NCBI RefSeq assembly: GCF_003725775.1
Contig: NZ_RJSG01000002.1
Location: 1,206,400 to 1,270,399, forward strand
DNA length: 64,000 bases
Direction of reading: 5' to 3'
Source of the DNA: Nocardioides marmorisolisilvae
GTDB taxonomy: Bacteria; Actinomycetota; Actinomycetes; Propionibacteriales; Nocardioidaceae
In this document: one piece after another, positions 10,658 through 20,486 of the stretch
How positions within the stretch are numbered: the first letter of the stretch is position 1
How the letters are laid out: each line of letters begins with the position of its first letter
Position numbers and translations under genes: made by a program
The notes under the pieces: model-generated
Databases searched by the model: none
Seen by the model: the letters and a program-made list of their open reading frames with translations, nothing else
What the model was told of the DNA's origin: nothing

Positions 10658-10701
10658 GCCGCGAGGACCGACGGGACGAGCAGGGACGCCTGCAGGCGGT
10701 C

Positions 10702-11940
10702 GTGGACCGGGCCCAGGGGCTCGGTCGGCTGCCGTCGGTGGTGGGCGCCCGGGTCGAGGAAGGCCGGGTCGTGCTGCGAGCCGGGGCGGGTGCGCACGGT
10801 GACCTCGACGCCCAGTACCGGATCGGGTCGATCACCAAGACCCTGACCGCGGTGCTGGTGCTGCAGTGCCAGCAGGACGGGCTGTTGGCACTGGAGGACC
10901 GGGTCCGTGATCACCTTCCGGAAGCCGGGTACGGCGACGCGCGCCTGCGGGACCTGCTCGCGCACACCGCCGGCCTTCAGGCCGAGCCCGTCGGGGACTG
11001 GTGGGAGCGCTCGCCGGGAGTGGACGTCCCTACACTGCTGGAGCGCAACGACGGGTCGGGCCGGGTGTTCGCCGCCGGCGAGGCCTTCCACTACAGCAAC
11101 CTCGGCTTCGCCCTGCTCGGCGAGGTCGCGGCGCGGCTGCGCGGGCGCACCTGGTGGGAGCTGGTCCAGGAGCGCCTGCTGGAGCCGCTGGGGATGACGA
11201 GGACCAGCTACCACCCGCAGGTCCCGAACGCCCAGGGCTACAGCGTCGGTCACTTCACCGGAACCCTCACCGAGGAGCCGCATGCGGACACCGGTGCGAT
11301 GGCACCGGCCGGCCAGCTGTGGAGCACGGTGGACGACCTCGCTCGCTGGCTCGACTTCCTGGCCACCGGGCACCCCGAGGTGCTCGGTGCCGACGCGCTG
11401 GCCGGGATGTGCATTCCCGGGGCCCCGGGAATCGACTACGGGCTCGGCCTGCGCCTGCTGGACGGTCTGGTCGGGCACACCGGCTCGATGCCGGGCTTCC
11501 TGGCCACCGCGTTCGTCGACCGCGCCACCCGCAGGGGAGTCGTGGGATTCGCGAACGCGACCACCGGTCTGGTCACCGACCAGTTCGCCTGCGACCTGCG
11601 CGACGGTGTCGACCGCAACGACACCCCGCTCTGGGAACCGAGCGTGTCGGTGCCGCCGGAGGTGGCCGAGGTCCTCGGGATCTGGTTCTGGGGCAACAGC
11701 GCGCACGCGGTGCGCTGGCACAACGGCCGGCTGGAGCTCCGCGACCTCAACGATCCCGAGGACCTCGGCGTCTTCACCGATGGGGCAGGAGTCCACGGGC
11801 GCGCCGGCAGTTGGCGCGGCACCGAGGGCTACCTCCTCGGGGAGACCTTGCAGGTCCGCCGGGACGGCTCCGGGCAGGCGGTCGAGCTCGAGTGCGCGAC
11901 CTTCCGTTTCACCCGGACGCCGTACCCCGACGCCCCGTAG
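10702..11940 (+). CDS. Serine hydrolase of the beta-lactamase/class C family
   Basis: The 412-residue protein has the active-site SxxK motif GSITKTLTA near residue 42, the YxN motif HYSNLGFALLGE near 130, and GHTGSMPGF in the usual KTG position. There is no signal peptide, so it is probably cytoplasmic and an esterase or peptidase rather than an antibiotic-inactivating enzyme. A C-terminal domain (about 310-400) resembles the extra lobe of serine hydrolases. GTG 10702 is the first standard start. An in-frame CTG start at 10654 that overlaps the gcvP stop is possible but less likely. Confidence 0.82.
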   Translation: MDRAQGLGRLPSVVGARVEEGRVVLRAGAGAHGDLDAQYRIGSITKTLTAVLVLQCQQDGLLALEDRVRDHLPEAGYGDARLRDLLAHTAGLQAEPVGDWWERSPGVDVPTLLERNDGSGRVFAAGEAFHYSNLGFALLGEVAARLRGRTWWELVQERLLEPLGMTRTSYHPQVPNAQGYSVGHFTGTLTEEPHADTGAMAPAGQLWSTVDDLARWLDFLATGHPEVLGADALAGMCIPGAPGIDYGLGLRLLDGLVGHTGSMPGFLATAFVDRATRRGVVGFANATTGLVTDQFACDLRDGVDRNDTPLWEPSVSVPPEVAEVLGIWFWGNSAHAVRWHNGRLELRDLNDPEDLGVFTDGAGVHGRAGSWRGTEGYLLGETLQVRRDGSGQAVELECATFRFTRTPYPDAP

Positions 11941-11953
11941 GCGTTCCTGGCTG

Positions 11954-13183
11954 CTACTGCAGGACCATGTTCGGTTCGCCGTTGGCGTTGAGGCCGTTGG
12001 CTCCCCGGACGCAGGTCCCGCTCTTCGGCGTACCGCCGTTCCAGGCCTGGCGCACACAGTTGCGCAGCGCCTTCTCGCCCCAGTAGTTCGGGTGCAGCGA
12101 CTCCTGGATGTAGTAGTTGCCGGTCGCGCTGACGGTGCGGATCGTGTTGATCCACTCGGTCTTGTCGACCGCGCCGGCGCTGGTCCAGTTGGCCAGGCCC
12201 TTCTCCTCGATCAGGCCGACGGTGTTCTCGCAGAGCCGGCGCCCGTTGAACGCGGTCGACAGGTTCAGGCTCTTCACGTTGGTCAGCCCCGAGTTCGTGA
12301 TCGCCTCGCTGATCGTCTGGTTGATCTTCGGGAGCAGGGTGCCGTTGGCGTAGTCGGCGTCGGCGTTCCAGAAGCCGCAACCGCCGGTGCTCTGCCGGGT
12401 GTAGCCGGACTCGGAGTAGCGGAAGCCGGAGCCGTTCGGGATCGGCGACATGTAGTTGCTGACCAGCAGGGTCCAGGCGTTGTCGGCGTACCCGGCGTTG
12501 CGCATCGCGGTGCGAATGTTCTGGAAGGCGCCGGCGATCTCGGCACGGCGGGAGTTCACCGCGGAGGTCGACATGTTGTTGGTGACGACGCTGTCGTCCT
12601 TGCAGTAGTCCGGCCACCACGACGGCGACCCGGCCCAGTCAGCCACGCACTGGGTCACGATGTCGGCGAAGTGGAAGTTGTTGCCGCCGATGCTGACCTC
12701 GACCATCTTCACGTTGTGGGTCGCCGCGAAGCTCTGCAGCATCAGGGCCTGGCCCTGGTTCCCGCCGGAGTTGTAGAAGTCGATACCGGGCTTGAAGTAG
12801 CTGCCGCTGGCGTCGGTCGACGTGGTGGCACCGGAGCAGGCCAGGTTGAGGCTGTTCACGCCGCCGCCGATGTGGATCTCGGCCGCCTTGCTGCGGTGGC
12901 AGCGGGTGATCTGCTCGGCGGTGTTGGAGGCGTTGTCGTAGTACGCCGTGTTGCCGAGGGCGTCGTGGTACGACTCGCCGTTGTTGGTGTTGCCGGCCCA
13001 GCGGCCCGCCTCACCCGAGATGTAGGAGTCACCGACCGAGATGACCCACGGGGTCCCGGACCCGGGACCGTCCGCGTGGGCGGCCGTGCCGGTGAACGAG
13101 AAGAACGCGAGGGGGAGGGTGACGAGGGTGAGGAACGTCAGGCGCGTCAGTGAGCGCCTGCGTACGCCGCGGGAGGACAGCAC
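11954..13183 (-). CDS. Secreted SGNH/GDSL-type hydrolase
   Basis: The 409-residue protein begins with an arginine-rich signal peptide and a hydrophobic core (about residues 12-36, cleaved near AHA-D). The block I motif GDSYISGEAGRW carries the nucleophilic serine, GGNNFHFADIV fits block III, and SLHPNYWGEKALRNC near the C terminus supplies the catalytic histidine. Several cysteines suggest disulfides in an extracellular enzyme. The substrate is not evident; lipids or acylated polysaccharides are usual for the family. GTG 13183 has an AGGAG ribosome binding site nearby. Confidence 0.85.
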   Translation of the reverse strand: MLSSRGVRRRSLTRLTFLTLVTLPLAFFSFTGTAAHADGPGSGTPWVISVGDSYISGEAGRWAGNTNNGESYHDALGNTAYYDNASNTAEQITRCHRSKAAEIHIGGGVNSLNLACSGATTSTDASGSYFKPGIDFYNSGGNQGQALMLQSFAATHNVKMVEVSIGGNNFHFADIVTQCVADWAGSPSWWPDYCKDDSVVTNNMSTSAVNSRRAEIAGAFQNIRTAMRNAGYADNAWTLLVSNYMSPIPNGSGFRYSESGYTRQSTGGCGFWNADADYANGTLLPKINQTISEAITNSGLTNVKSLNLSTAFNGRRLCENTVGLIEEKGLANWTSAGAVDKTEWINTIRTVSATGNYYIQESLHPNYWGEKALRNCVRQAWNGGTPKSGTCVRGANGLNANGEPNMVLQ

Positions 13184-13281
13184 AAGAGACTCCTGGGAGG
13201 TGAGAGCTCGAGCCTCGGTCGAGGCCCACGCGCACGTTAGTGGCCTGGGTCACACGAAAGGGAGCCTTGTTCTTGTGGTTA

Positions 13282-13297
13282 GTTACTGCTAAGTAAC
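13282..13297. repeat. Dyad GTTACT-GCTA-AGTAAC in the intergenic region
   Basis: A perfect 6-base inverted repeat with a 4-base centre sits between the end of tldE (13315) and the start of the SGNH hydrolase (13183). It could be an operator for the hydrolase or a weak hairpin after tldE. No T-run follows. Confidence 0.35.
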
Positions 13298-13314
13298 CGA
13301 GTGCACAGGTGTTC

Positions 13315-14691
13315 TCAGAGGGCTTGCGAGACCGAGCTCATGTTGAAGTCGGGGATCCGCAGCGCCGGTGTTGCGGTCCGGCTGAAGTAGTCGTCGCCCC
13401 ACTCGCGCGAGAAGCTCGGGACGGTCGCCGAGGCGGCCGTGTAGCGGCGCAGGAGGTCGATGGGGCTCTCGTTGAACCGGAAGTTGTTGACCGCGCCGGT
13501 GATCTCGCCGCCCTCGACCCGGTAGACCCCGTCGCGGGTCAGCCCGGTGAGCAGGAGCGTCTGGGGGTCGACCTCGCGGATGTACCAGAGGCAGGTCAGC
13601 AGCAGCCCGTCCTCCAGGTCGCCGACCAGGTCGCCGATGGTGCCGGTCCCACCCACGTCGAGCACCAGGTTGTCGATCCCCGGAGTCGTCGGGAGCCCGG
13701 TCAACGCCGCTGTCTCACGGGTCTGGATCAACGAGGTCAGCACCCCGTTCTCGATCCACGAGGTCGGCTCCAGCGGCACGCCGTTGTCGTAGACGCTGCT
13801 CTCGTTGGAGGACCCGCTGGCGACGACGAACGGGGCGCACTGGAGCGCGGGGTACGCGGGGTCCGAGAAGAGCCGAACCGCCGGGTTGGTGAGCGTCTCG
13901 CCGATCCGGGTGCCGCCGCCGGGCTTCGCGTAGACGGTCTCGCCCTCGTGCGCCAGGCGGGCGCCGGCGCTCCAGTAGGCGTCGATCATGAGGTCGGCCA
14001 CGGCCGTCGGCGGCAGCACCGTGTCGTAGCGCCCCGCCGGCAGGTCGATCCGCCGTTCACCCCAGGAGAGACGGGTGGCGAGCTCGCTGGCCATCCGGTC
14101 CGCGGCGACGTCGCTGAAGTCACGGGTGGCGCCACCGACCCAGGCGCTGTTGGTCAGCGCGGCGTTCTTGCCGGTGCAGCCGTAGTGGCCGGTCGGCTGC
14201 TCGTGCCGCAGCCGGAGCCCGGTGCTCGATCCGAGGTAGGTGGTGGTGACGTCGTGACTCACGAACCCGTAGAGGATCCGGCCGGCGCTCTCGGCGGCGC
14301 CGAACTCCTCACCGAGCGCCGTGCTGAACGCGCGGAACACCTCGATCGACGTGCTCCCCGGCGCCTGGTCCCAGTCGGCGGAGGTGACATCTGCGAGCAG
14401 CTCGGCCCGGTCGGACGCCGGATCCGCGTCCCGGGCTGCTGCATCGGTCAGCCCGACCAACCGCTCGACCTGCTCCGGTGTGGACACCGCGGCGCTCAGC
14501 GAGGCGTTGCCGTCACCCTGGAACGCGATCACGGTGACCGAGACGCTGTGCATCACCCCGTTCGTGGTCAGGGTGTTGTTGGCCCAGCGCAGGTTCACCC
14601 CGGTCGAGTCCTGGGCGATCACGATGCACGCGTCCGACGTGGAGGCGGCCAGACCGCGCTCGACCAGGTCCTGGGGGAGTGCCGCGACCAT
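13315..14691 (-). CDS. tldE: TldE/PmbA family metalloprotease component
   Basis: This 458-residue protein belongs to the TldD/PmbA family and lacks the zinc-binding HExxxH motif of its partner, as expected for the TldE subunit. TldD and TldE form a heterodimer that unfolds and cleaves small peptides, for example in modified-peptide maturation. Recognisable parts are GNASLSAAVSTPEQVERL, SVYDNGVPLEPTSW and LVLDVGGTGTIGDLVGD. ATG 14691 overlaps the tldD stop by one base (TGATG), showing translational coupling. Confidence 0.88.
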   Translation of the reverse strand: MVAALPQDLVERGLAASTSDACIVIAQDSTGVNLRWANNTLTTNGVMHSVSVTVIAFQGDGNASLSAAVSTPEQVERLVGLTDAAARDADPASDRAELLADVTSADWDQAPGSTSIEVFRAFSTALGEEFGAAESAGRILYGFVSHDVTTTYLGSSTGLRLRHEQPTGHYGCTGKNAALTNSAWVGGATRDFSDVAADRMASELATRLSWGERRIDLPAGRYDTVLPPTAVADLMIDAYWSAGARLAHEGETVYAKPGGGTRIGETLTNPAVRLFSDPAYPALQCAPFVVASGSSNESSVYDNGVPLEPTSWIENGVLTSLIQTRETAALTGLPTTPGIDNLVLDVGGTGTIGDLVGDLEDGLLLTCLWYIREVDPQTLLLTGLTRDGVYRVEGGEITGAVNNFRFNESPIDLLRRYTAASATVPSFSREWGDDYFSRTATPALRIPDFNMSSVSQAL

Positions 14692-16220
14692 CAGCTGTCC
14701 TCACCTTCGTCGTTGACGTTCAGCACCCGTACGTCGCGGAACAGGGCGCTCGGGCACCCGTGACTCACCGCAGCCACCTGCCCGGGTTGCGCCTTGCCGC
14801 AGTTGAACGCCCCGGCGAGGACGAAGGTCTGCGGGCCGCCGACGGCCTCCATCGAGCCCCAGAACTCGGTCGTCGTGCCCTGGTAGGCGAAGTCGCGCAC
14901 CTGCCCGGCGAGCTCGCCGTCCTTGATCGCGTAGGCACGCTGCCCCGTGAACTGGAAGTTGAAGCGCTGCATGTCGATCGACCAGGAGCGGTCGCCGACG
15001 ATGTACAGACCGTTCTCGACCCGGCTGATCAGGCCGGCGGTGTCGGGTCCGTCCGGATCCGGTTGCAGGGAGACGTTGGCCATCCGCTGGATCGGGATGT
15101 GGCCAGGAGAGTCGGCGTAGGCGCAGCCGTTGGAGCGGCCACCGTTGAGCGCCTCGCCGAACGCAGCGGCCATCGGGCGGTCGAGCTGGTAGCCGACCAG
15201 GACGCCGTCCTTGACGATGTCCCAGCCCTGCGTCTCGACGCCCTCGTCGTCGTACCCGATGCTCGCCAGGGCGTGCGGGGCGGTGCGGTCGCCGGTGACG
15301 TGCATGAACGGGGCCCCGTACTGGAGCGTGCCGAGCTTGTCGGGGGTGGCGAACGAGGTGCCGGCGTAGTTCGCCTCGTACCCGAGCGCTCGGTCGAGCT
15401 CGGTCGCGTGACCGATCGACTCGTGGATGGTCAGCCAGAGGTTCGTCGGGTCGATGACCAGGTCGTACCTCCCGCTCGCGACGCTCGGGGCCGCGAGCTT
15501 CTCGGCCAGCAGGCTCGGCAGCTGGGCGCGCTCCCCGGCGAAGTCGTAGCCCCCGTCGGTCAGGTACTCCCACCCGCGACCGACCGGCGGGGCGATCGAG
15601 GCCATCGAGTCGAACACGTCGCCGCGGGAACCGTGCACCTCGAGGTGGGGTTGCAGCCGGACTCGCTGCTGGGTCGTCGAGGTCCCGGCGAGGTCGGCGT
15701 AGTACTTGTTCTCCTGGACCTGCTGGAGGCCGCCGCTGGCGTGCTCGACGGACTCGCCGCGCAGCAGCTCTGCGGTCCAGTCGCAGAAGAGGCCGGTCTT
15801 CTCGGAGAGCGGCACCGCGAACGGATTGATCTCGTACGCCGAGCGCCAGACAGCGTCGGCGTGCACCGGTTCGGCGGCGAGCTCGATGGGGGAGCGCGAC
15901 ATGCCGGCAGCGACCATCGCCACCGCGACGGCCTCCTCGGCCAGCCGGACGGCCTCTTCGGTGCTCACCCGTACGCCGGCCGCGAAGCCCCACGCCCCCT
16001 GGTGCACCACCCGGACGGCGAACCCGAGGTCCTCGACGTTCTCCGCTCCCTGGAGCCGGCCGTCCCGGACGGAGAAGTGCTCGTAACGCACCCGCTCGAA
16101 CCGGAAGTCGGCGTGCGTGACGCCGAGGTCACGGGCGCGGGAGAGGGCGGCGTCCGCGAGCTTGCGGTACGGCAGCGCGGTGAAGGTCGGATCGATCAGG
16201 TCGTTGTCCGCCGTAGCCAT
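14691..16220 (-). CDS. tldD: TldD family metalloprotease
   Basis: The 509-residue protein carries the zinc motif HESIGHATELDR with H266, E267 and H271, the catalytic site of the TldD subunit. The N-terminal domain has GFAVRVVHQGAWGFAAG. The C-terminal part contains FNFQFTGQRAYAIKDGELAG and the late GHGCPS-like segment VSHGCPSALFRDV. No RiPP precursor was seen nearby, so a general peptide-clearing role is as likely as a dedicated one. ATG 16220 is leaderless: TAGGGT lies six bases upstream. Confidence 0.92.
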   Translation of the reverse strand: MATADNDLIDPTFTALPYRKLADAALSRARDLGVTHADFRFERVRYEHFSVRDGRLQGAENVEDLGFAVRVVHQGAWGFAAGVRVSTEEAVRLAEEAVAVAMVAAGMSRSPIELAAEPVHADAVWRSAYEINPFAVPLSEKTGLFCDWTAELLRGESVEHASGGLQQVQENKYYADLAGTSTTQQRVRLQPHLEVHGSRGDVFDSMASIAPPVGRGWEYLTDGGYDFAGERAQLPSLLAEKLAAPSVASGRYDLVIDPTNLWLTIHESIGHATELDRALGYEANYAGTSFATPDKLGTLQYGAPFMHVTGDRTAPHALASIGYDDEGVETQGWDIVKDGVLVGYQLDRPMAAAFGEALNGGRSNGCAYADSPGHIPIQRMANVSLQPDPDGPDTAGLISRVENGLYIVGDRSWSIDMQRFNFQFTGQRAYAIKDGELAGQVRDFAYQGTTTEFWGSMEAVGGPQTFVLAGAFNCGKAQPGQVAAVSHGCPSALFRDVRVLNVNDEGEDS

Positions 16221-16232
16221 GCCGCGACCCTA
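16218..16232 (-). promoter_or_regulatory. Leaderless promoter of tldD
   Basis: On the minus strand TAGGGT (16232-16227) is followed by six bases and ATG 16220. Confidence 0.55.
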
Positions 16233-16259
16233 CCCAGCCGGCGGCTGGTGGTCGCCCGG

Positions 16260-19200
16260 TTAATGGTCACCCAGCGCCGCGCGCACGCTCGACCCGGTGC
16301 GGCCCTTGCTGACCTCGAGCTGGGTGCTGATCCGGCTGCGCAGCTCGGGCACGTGGCTGACCAGTCCCACCACCCGGCCTCCGTCACGCAGGCTGTCGAG
16401 GGTGTCCATCACGTCCTCGAGGGTGTCGGCGTCCAGCGAGCCGAAGCCCTCGTCGATGAACAGGGTGTCGATGTCGGTGCCGCCGGCCTCGTGGGCCACC
16501 GTGTCGGCCAGACCGAGCGCGAGGGCCAGCGAGACCACGAACGTCTCGCCGCCCGACAAGGTCGCCGGGTCGCGGGTCTCCCCGTTCCAGTCGTCGCGGA
16601 CGCGCAGGCTCAGCCCGCCGCGCTGCTCGCCGACGCCACGGTCGTCGGAGTGCTCGAGCGCGTAGCGCTGGTCGGTCATCCCTGCGAGCCGCTCGTTGGC
16701 AGCGGCCACGACCTGGCGCAGGCGTTCGGCGAGGACGTAGGCGGCGAGGCGCATCCGGAGCGGGTTGTCGACGCTCTTGCCCTCGACCAGCGCGGCGAGC
16801 TCCGCCACCGTGCGGTGCCGCTCGCGCAGGGGTGCCCACGCGCGCAGCCGGTCCGCGGCGTCACGGGAGAGCACCCCGACGCGGTCCCGGCGCAGCTCGG
16901 CGGCGTGCCGGGCGGAGGCGGCGAGACGGGCGGCTTCGGCGAGCTGGGCGCGGGTGGCGGCCGTGCTCTCGAGCTCGACCGGTGCCGCGGACAGCGCCTC
17001 GGCCACCGCCGGGTCGGCGAGCACCTGCTCGGCGGTCCGGGTACGGACCTCGGCGCGGGTCAGCCGGTCCTGGGCGCGGTCGGCGTCCTCCTCGGGCAGC
17101 AGGGCGGACAGGGCGGCGGCGAGATCCTCGAACCCGGCGTCCAGCGCCGCGCAGCTCAGCTCGGCCTCGGCCTCGCGGGCCCGGCGATCGGCCTCGGCCA
17201 GGGCGTCCAGGTCGGCGACGGTGTCGTCGTAGCCGGCCGCCAGGCGGGCGCGCCCGGCCACGATGAGGGCCAGACCCGCCTCGGGGTCCTCCTCCGGAGC
17301 GGCGCCCGGGTCGGCGAGCACGGCCTCCCACTCGTCAGCGATGCCCTCCAGCAGAGCGCCGAGCTGGTCCTTCTCGGCAGCCAGGGCGGCCCGCTCGAGC
17401 AGCGCCTCGGCACGCTTCTGCTCGGCCTCCCGCAGACGGGCGCGGCAGGTCAGCTCGCGATCGGTGAGCACGTCGAGGGCGGCGACCAGCGGCTCGAGGC
17501 GCTCGGACTCGGCGCGGGCGGCGTCCAGGGCACTCGGCAGGCCGGCCCGGTCGACACCGTCGAGGCGCTCGTCGAGAACGGCCAGCTCGGACTCGAGACC
17601 GGAGAGCACCACCTCGCGGCTCTGCAGGACGAACGCCGCGTCCTCGTGGACCTTGCGAGCCTGGTCCTCGTCGCTGCGGTTGACGCTCCCCGCGGAGAGG
17701 GTGGCCGGGGACGGGTGCTCGGCGCTGCCGCAGACCGGGCACGAGCAGCCGACCGCGAGCTGTCCGGCCAGCTCGCCGGCCATGCCGTTGATCCGCGCCT
17801 CGCGGACGTCGAGGTAGATCTCGCGGGTGAGCTGGGCCTGCTCGGTCGCCTCGATGACGTCGGTACGAGCAGCGCTGAGCTCCAGCTCGACGAGCTCGGC
17901 CCGGCGGGCGGCGTGGTTGAGCTCGTCCAACCGGACGATCTTGCCGGCGACGACCGGGTGCCGTGCGGCGGCGGCGCGGGCCTCGTGGACGGCCGCGACG
18001 GCCTCGGTGATCACCGCCGGGAGCTCGGCGATGACCACCTCCAGCTCGGCGACGCTCGCCTCGAGGGACTGGAGCTCGGCACGCACAGCAGCGCTCCGTG
18101 CCTCGGCCTCACGGCCCGCCTCGGCCCGGGCAGCATGCGCCGACGCCCGGGTGTGGGCGGCGTGGGCGCGCCGCTGGGCGGCGAGCAGGTCGTCGCGGTC
18201 GACGTCGTCCGCCAGGCCGAGTGCTGCCAGGAACCCGACCCGTTCGGCCCACCGCTGGCGGGCGCGCTCGAGGGCCCGTCCGGCGTTCGTCGAGCTGCTG
18301 CTCAGGGCGGCGAGCGGCGCAGCCCGCCGGTGCTCCTCGAGGCGGTTCGCGAGTGCGGTCAGAGCATCGGCCTCGGACGCGAGCAGCGCCAGGTCCGCCT
18401 GCGCTGCCAGGGCACGCCTGCGGTGGTCGTGCTGCGCCGTCGCCAGGGTGAGAGCTGCCTCAGCAGCGGCCAGCGCCTCGTCCGCGGCGGTGGACCGGAC
18501 CACTGCGGAAGCCGCGGCAGCGGTGCTGCGCTCCTGCAGCGCGCGCGTCCACTCCGTCACCGCGCCGGACTCGGCGGCACCGACCAGATCACCGGTCCAG
18601 CCGGGCTCGTTCGTCTCGCCGGCGGCCTCCCGCACCCGGTTCAGGGTCTCCAGGACCGCGTCGGCACCGGCCTCGCTGGTCCGGCGGGCCGCCGTACGAC
18701 GCTCCACGAGCCAGCGCTCGACCCGTTCGAACCGGTCGGTGCGGAAGAGCTGCTGGAGCACGCTGTGCCGCTCGGCCGACGTCGCCCGCAAGAAGGCCTG
18801 GAACCGGCCCTGGGGGAGCATCGCGACCTGGGTGAACTGCGTCGCGGTCATGCCGAGCAGGTCGGTGACCAGCAGCCCGGCGTCGTCGAGCCGGTTGGTC
18901 AGCGTCGTCCAGGTGCCCTCCCGCAGCTCCTCGACCAGGACGCGGGCCTGCTCACGGGTCTCGCCGCTGCCGCGCAGCTTGGGGCGGTCCCAGGCAGGGG
19001 AGCGGGTGAACAGGAATTGGCGGTCGCCGATGCTCAACCGCAGGCTGACGCTGGGCGCGACCTGCGGCCCGGCGTGGTCGCTGCGCAGGTGCTTGGCGCC
19101 GGCGCGGTCACCGGGGACGGCGCCGTACAACGCGAAGCACACCGCGTCGAGCACGCTGGTCTTGCCGGCTCCGGTCGCCCCGGTCAGGAGAAACAGGCCC

Positions 19201-19283
19201 GCGGCGGACAGCTCGTCGAAGTCGACCTCGACGGTGTCGGCGAACGGCCCGAACGCGGTGACGGACAGGTGGTGCAGCCGCAT
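16260..19283 (-). CDS. sbcC: Exonuclease SbcC, SMC-like ATPase
   Basis: The 1007-residue protein starts MRLHHLSVTAFGPF and has a Walker A GATGAGKTS (lysine 41). Two long Ala/Glu-rich coiled coils flank a zinc-hook CPVC at residues 515-518. The C terminus carries the ABC signature TLSGGETFVVSLALALGLAD and a Walker B with DTLFIDEGFGSLD. With SbcD it cleaves hairpin and blocked DNA ends. ATG 19283 overlaps the sbcD stop by one base. A start 14 residues earlier exists but lies inside sbcD and does not fit the conserved N terminus. Confidence 0.95.
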   Translation of the reverse strand: MRLHHLSVTAFGPFADTVEVDFDELSAAGLFLLTGATGAGKTSVLDAVCFALYGAVPGDRAGAKHLRSDHAGPQVAPSVSLRLSIGDRQFLFTRSPAWDRPKLRGSGETREQARVLVEELREGTWTTLTNRLDDAGLLVTDLLGMTATQFTQVAMLPQGRFQAFLRATSAERHSVLQQLFRTDRFERVERWLVERRTAARRTSEAGADAVLETLNRVREAAGETNEPGWTGDLVGAAESGAVTEWTRALQERSTAAAASAVVRSTAADEALAAAEAALTLATAQHDHRRRALAAQADLALLASEADALTALANRLEEHRRAAPLAALSSSSTNAGRALERARQRWAERVGFLAALGLADDVDRDDLLAAQRRAHAAHTRASAHAARAEAGREAEARSAAVRAELQSLEASVAELEVVIAELPAVITEAVAAVHEARAAAARHPVVAGKIVRLDELNHAARRAELVELELSAARTDVIEATEQAQLTREIYLDVREARINGMAGELAGQLAVGCSCPVCGSAEHPSPATLSAGSVNRSDEDQARKVHEDAAFVLQSREVVLSGLESELAVLDERLDGVDRAGLPSALDAARAESERLEPLVAALDVLTDRELTCRARLREAEQKRAEALLERAALAAEKDQLGALLEGIADEWEAVLADPGAAPEEDPEAGLALIVAGRARLAAGYDDTVADLDALAEADRRAREAEAELSCAALDAGFEDLAAALSALLPEEDADRAQDRLTRAEVRTRTAEQVLADPAVAEALSAAPVELESTAATRAQLAEAARLAASARHAAELRRDRVGVLSRDAADRLRAWAPLRERHRTVAELAALVEGKSVDNPLRMRLAAYVLAERLRQVVAAANERLAGMTDQRYALEHSDDRGVGEQRGGLSLRVRDDWNGETRDPATLSGGETFVVSLALALGLADTVAHEAGGTDIDTLFIDEGFGSLDADTLEDVMDTLDSLRDGGRVVGLVSHVPELRSRISTQLEVSKGRTGSSVRAALGDH

Positions 19284-20449
19284 CAGGCACCTACCTGGGT
19301 GTCGGCGTCCGGATCGGCTGCGCACGCCTCGCAGGCGTCCCGCAGCAGGTCGCTCTCGACGGCGGACGCGGGCTCCCCGCGCACGTCGGCCACGAACGCG
19401 AGGGCGATGTCGTGGTCGGAGCGTCCTTCGACCGGGCGCGCGGTCGAGAGGCCGTCGGTCGCTTGCAGGGCGAAGCCGAGGGCCACCAGGTGGGGGAACC
19501 GGGCCTGGAGCCGGGCCATCGCGCGCGCCGGTCGGACCGGGTCGGTCAGGGTGACCTGGAGCCAGGCGTCCTCGGCCTCGGCGTACCGGGGGTGGCTGAG
19601 GAGGTCGTCGATGGCGCCGGAGAGCCGGACCAGCCGCCGGGGGACCGGGGCGTCGACGAACTCGGCACTCAGGCCGGCGGCCTCCAGGTCGATCAGCCAG
19701 CAGCCCTTGCGGTGGGCTGCCTCGGAGAAGGAGTAGGCGAGCGGGGAGCCCGAGTAGCGGATCGAGTCGGTCAGCGTGTGCCGCCCGTGCAGGTGACCGA
19801 GCGCGACGTAGTCGATCCCCTCGAACACCGAGGTCGGGACGGCCGAGACCCCGCCGACGGCGATGTCGCGCTCACTGTCGCTGGCCTCGGTGCGTGCAGT
19901 TCCGCCGACCACGAAGGCGTGCGCCAGCACCACCGAGCGGGTCCCCGGCTCGCGGGTGGCCAGGTCCGCGCGGATCCGGGTCATCGCCTCGGTGAGCGCG
20001 GCCTGGTGGGAGCGGGTGCCCAGGTCCCAGGCGCGCTTGACCTGGTCCGGCTCCAGGTAGGGGATCCCGTAGACGGCGACGGGCCCGTGCGCGTCCTCGA
20101 GCAGGACGGGCACGTCGACGCGGTCGACGTCGGTGCGCAGGTGGAACCCGGCCGCGTCGGCGAGGCGGGCGTTGAACCCGAGCCGGCGCGCGGAGTCGTG
20201 GTTGCCGCTGGTCAGCACCACCCGTGCCCCGGTGGCGGCCAGGCGCGCGAAGGCGTCGTCGGCCAGGGCGACGGCGTCCACCGGGGGCAGCGCGCGGTCG
20301 TAGATGTCCCCGGCGATCACCACCAGGTCGACGGCGCGCTCGGTCACCGTCGTGATCAGGTGATCGACGAACGCGGCCTGGTGGCCCAGCATCCCCTGCC
20401 CGTGGAACTGGCGCCCGAGGTGCCAGTCGGAGGTGTGGAGGATACGCAC
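19283..20449 (-). CDS. sbcD: Exonuclease SbcD, Mre11-like nuclease
   Basis: The 388-residue metallophosphoesterase shows the metal-binding motifs in order: SDWHLGRQFHG, VIAGDIYDRALPP, LTSGNHDSARRL, VVLAHAFVVGG and ALGHLHGRHT. These bind two manganese ions. It partners with SbcC, encoded immediately downstream with a one-base overlap. GTG 20449 is leaderless, with TAGCGT six bases upstream. Confidence 0.95.
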   Translation of the reverse strand: MRILHTSDWHLGRQFHGQGMLGHQAAFVDHLITTVTERAVDLVVIAGDIYDRALPPVDAVALADDAFARLAATGARVVLTSGNHDSARRLGFNARLADAAGFHLRTDVDRVDVPVLLEDAHGPVAVYGIPYLEPDQVKRAWDLGTRSHQAALTEAMTRIRADLATREPGTRSVVLAHAFVVGGTARTEASDSERDIAVGGVSAVPTSVFEGIDYVALGHLHGRHTLTDSIRYSGSPLAYSFSEAAHRKGCWLIDLEAAGLSAEFVDAPVPRRLVRLSGAIDDLLSHPRYAEAEDAWLQVTLTDPVRPARAMARLQARFPHLVALGFALQATDGLSTARPVEGRSDHDIALAFVADVRGEPASAVESDLLRDACEACAADPDADTQVGA

Positions 20450-20461
20450 GGCTCCACGCTA
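20447..20461 (-). promoter_or_regulatory. Leaderless promoter of sbcD-sbcC
   Basis: Minus-strand TAGCGT (20461-20456), six bases, then GTG 20449. Confidence 0.55.
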
Positions 20462-20486
20462 GGAGCACGGGCCGACAAACCGCGGG

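Noticed and set aside
10702-11940. Serine hydrolase as an antibiotic-resistance beta-lactamase
   Set aside because: It has SxxK and YxN motifs but no signal peptide, and it lies in a core-gene region; esterase or peptidase is more likely.
14679-19736. A 1685-residue open frame on the plus strand across tldD and sbcC
   Set aside because: It is antisense to tldD, sbcC and part of sbcD, whose frames have clear catalytic motifs. It is a GC-bias artefact with no recognisable domain.
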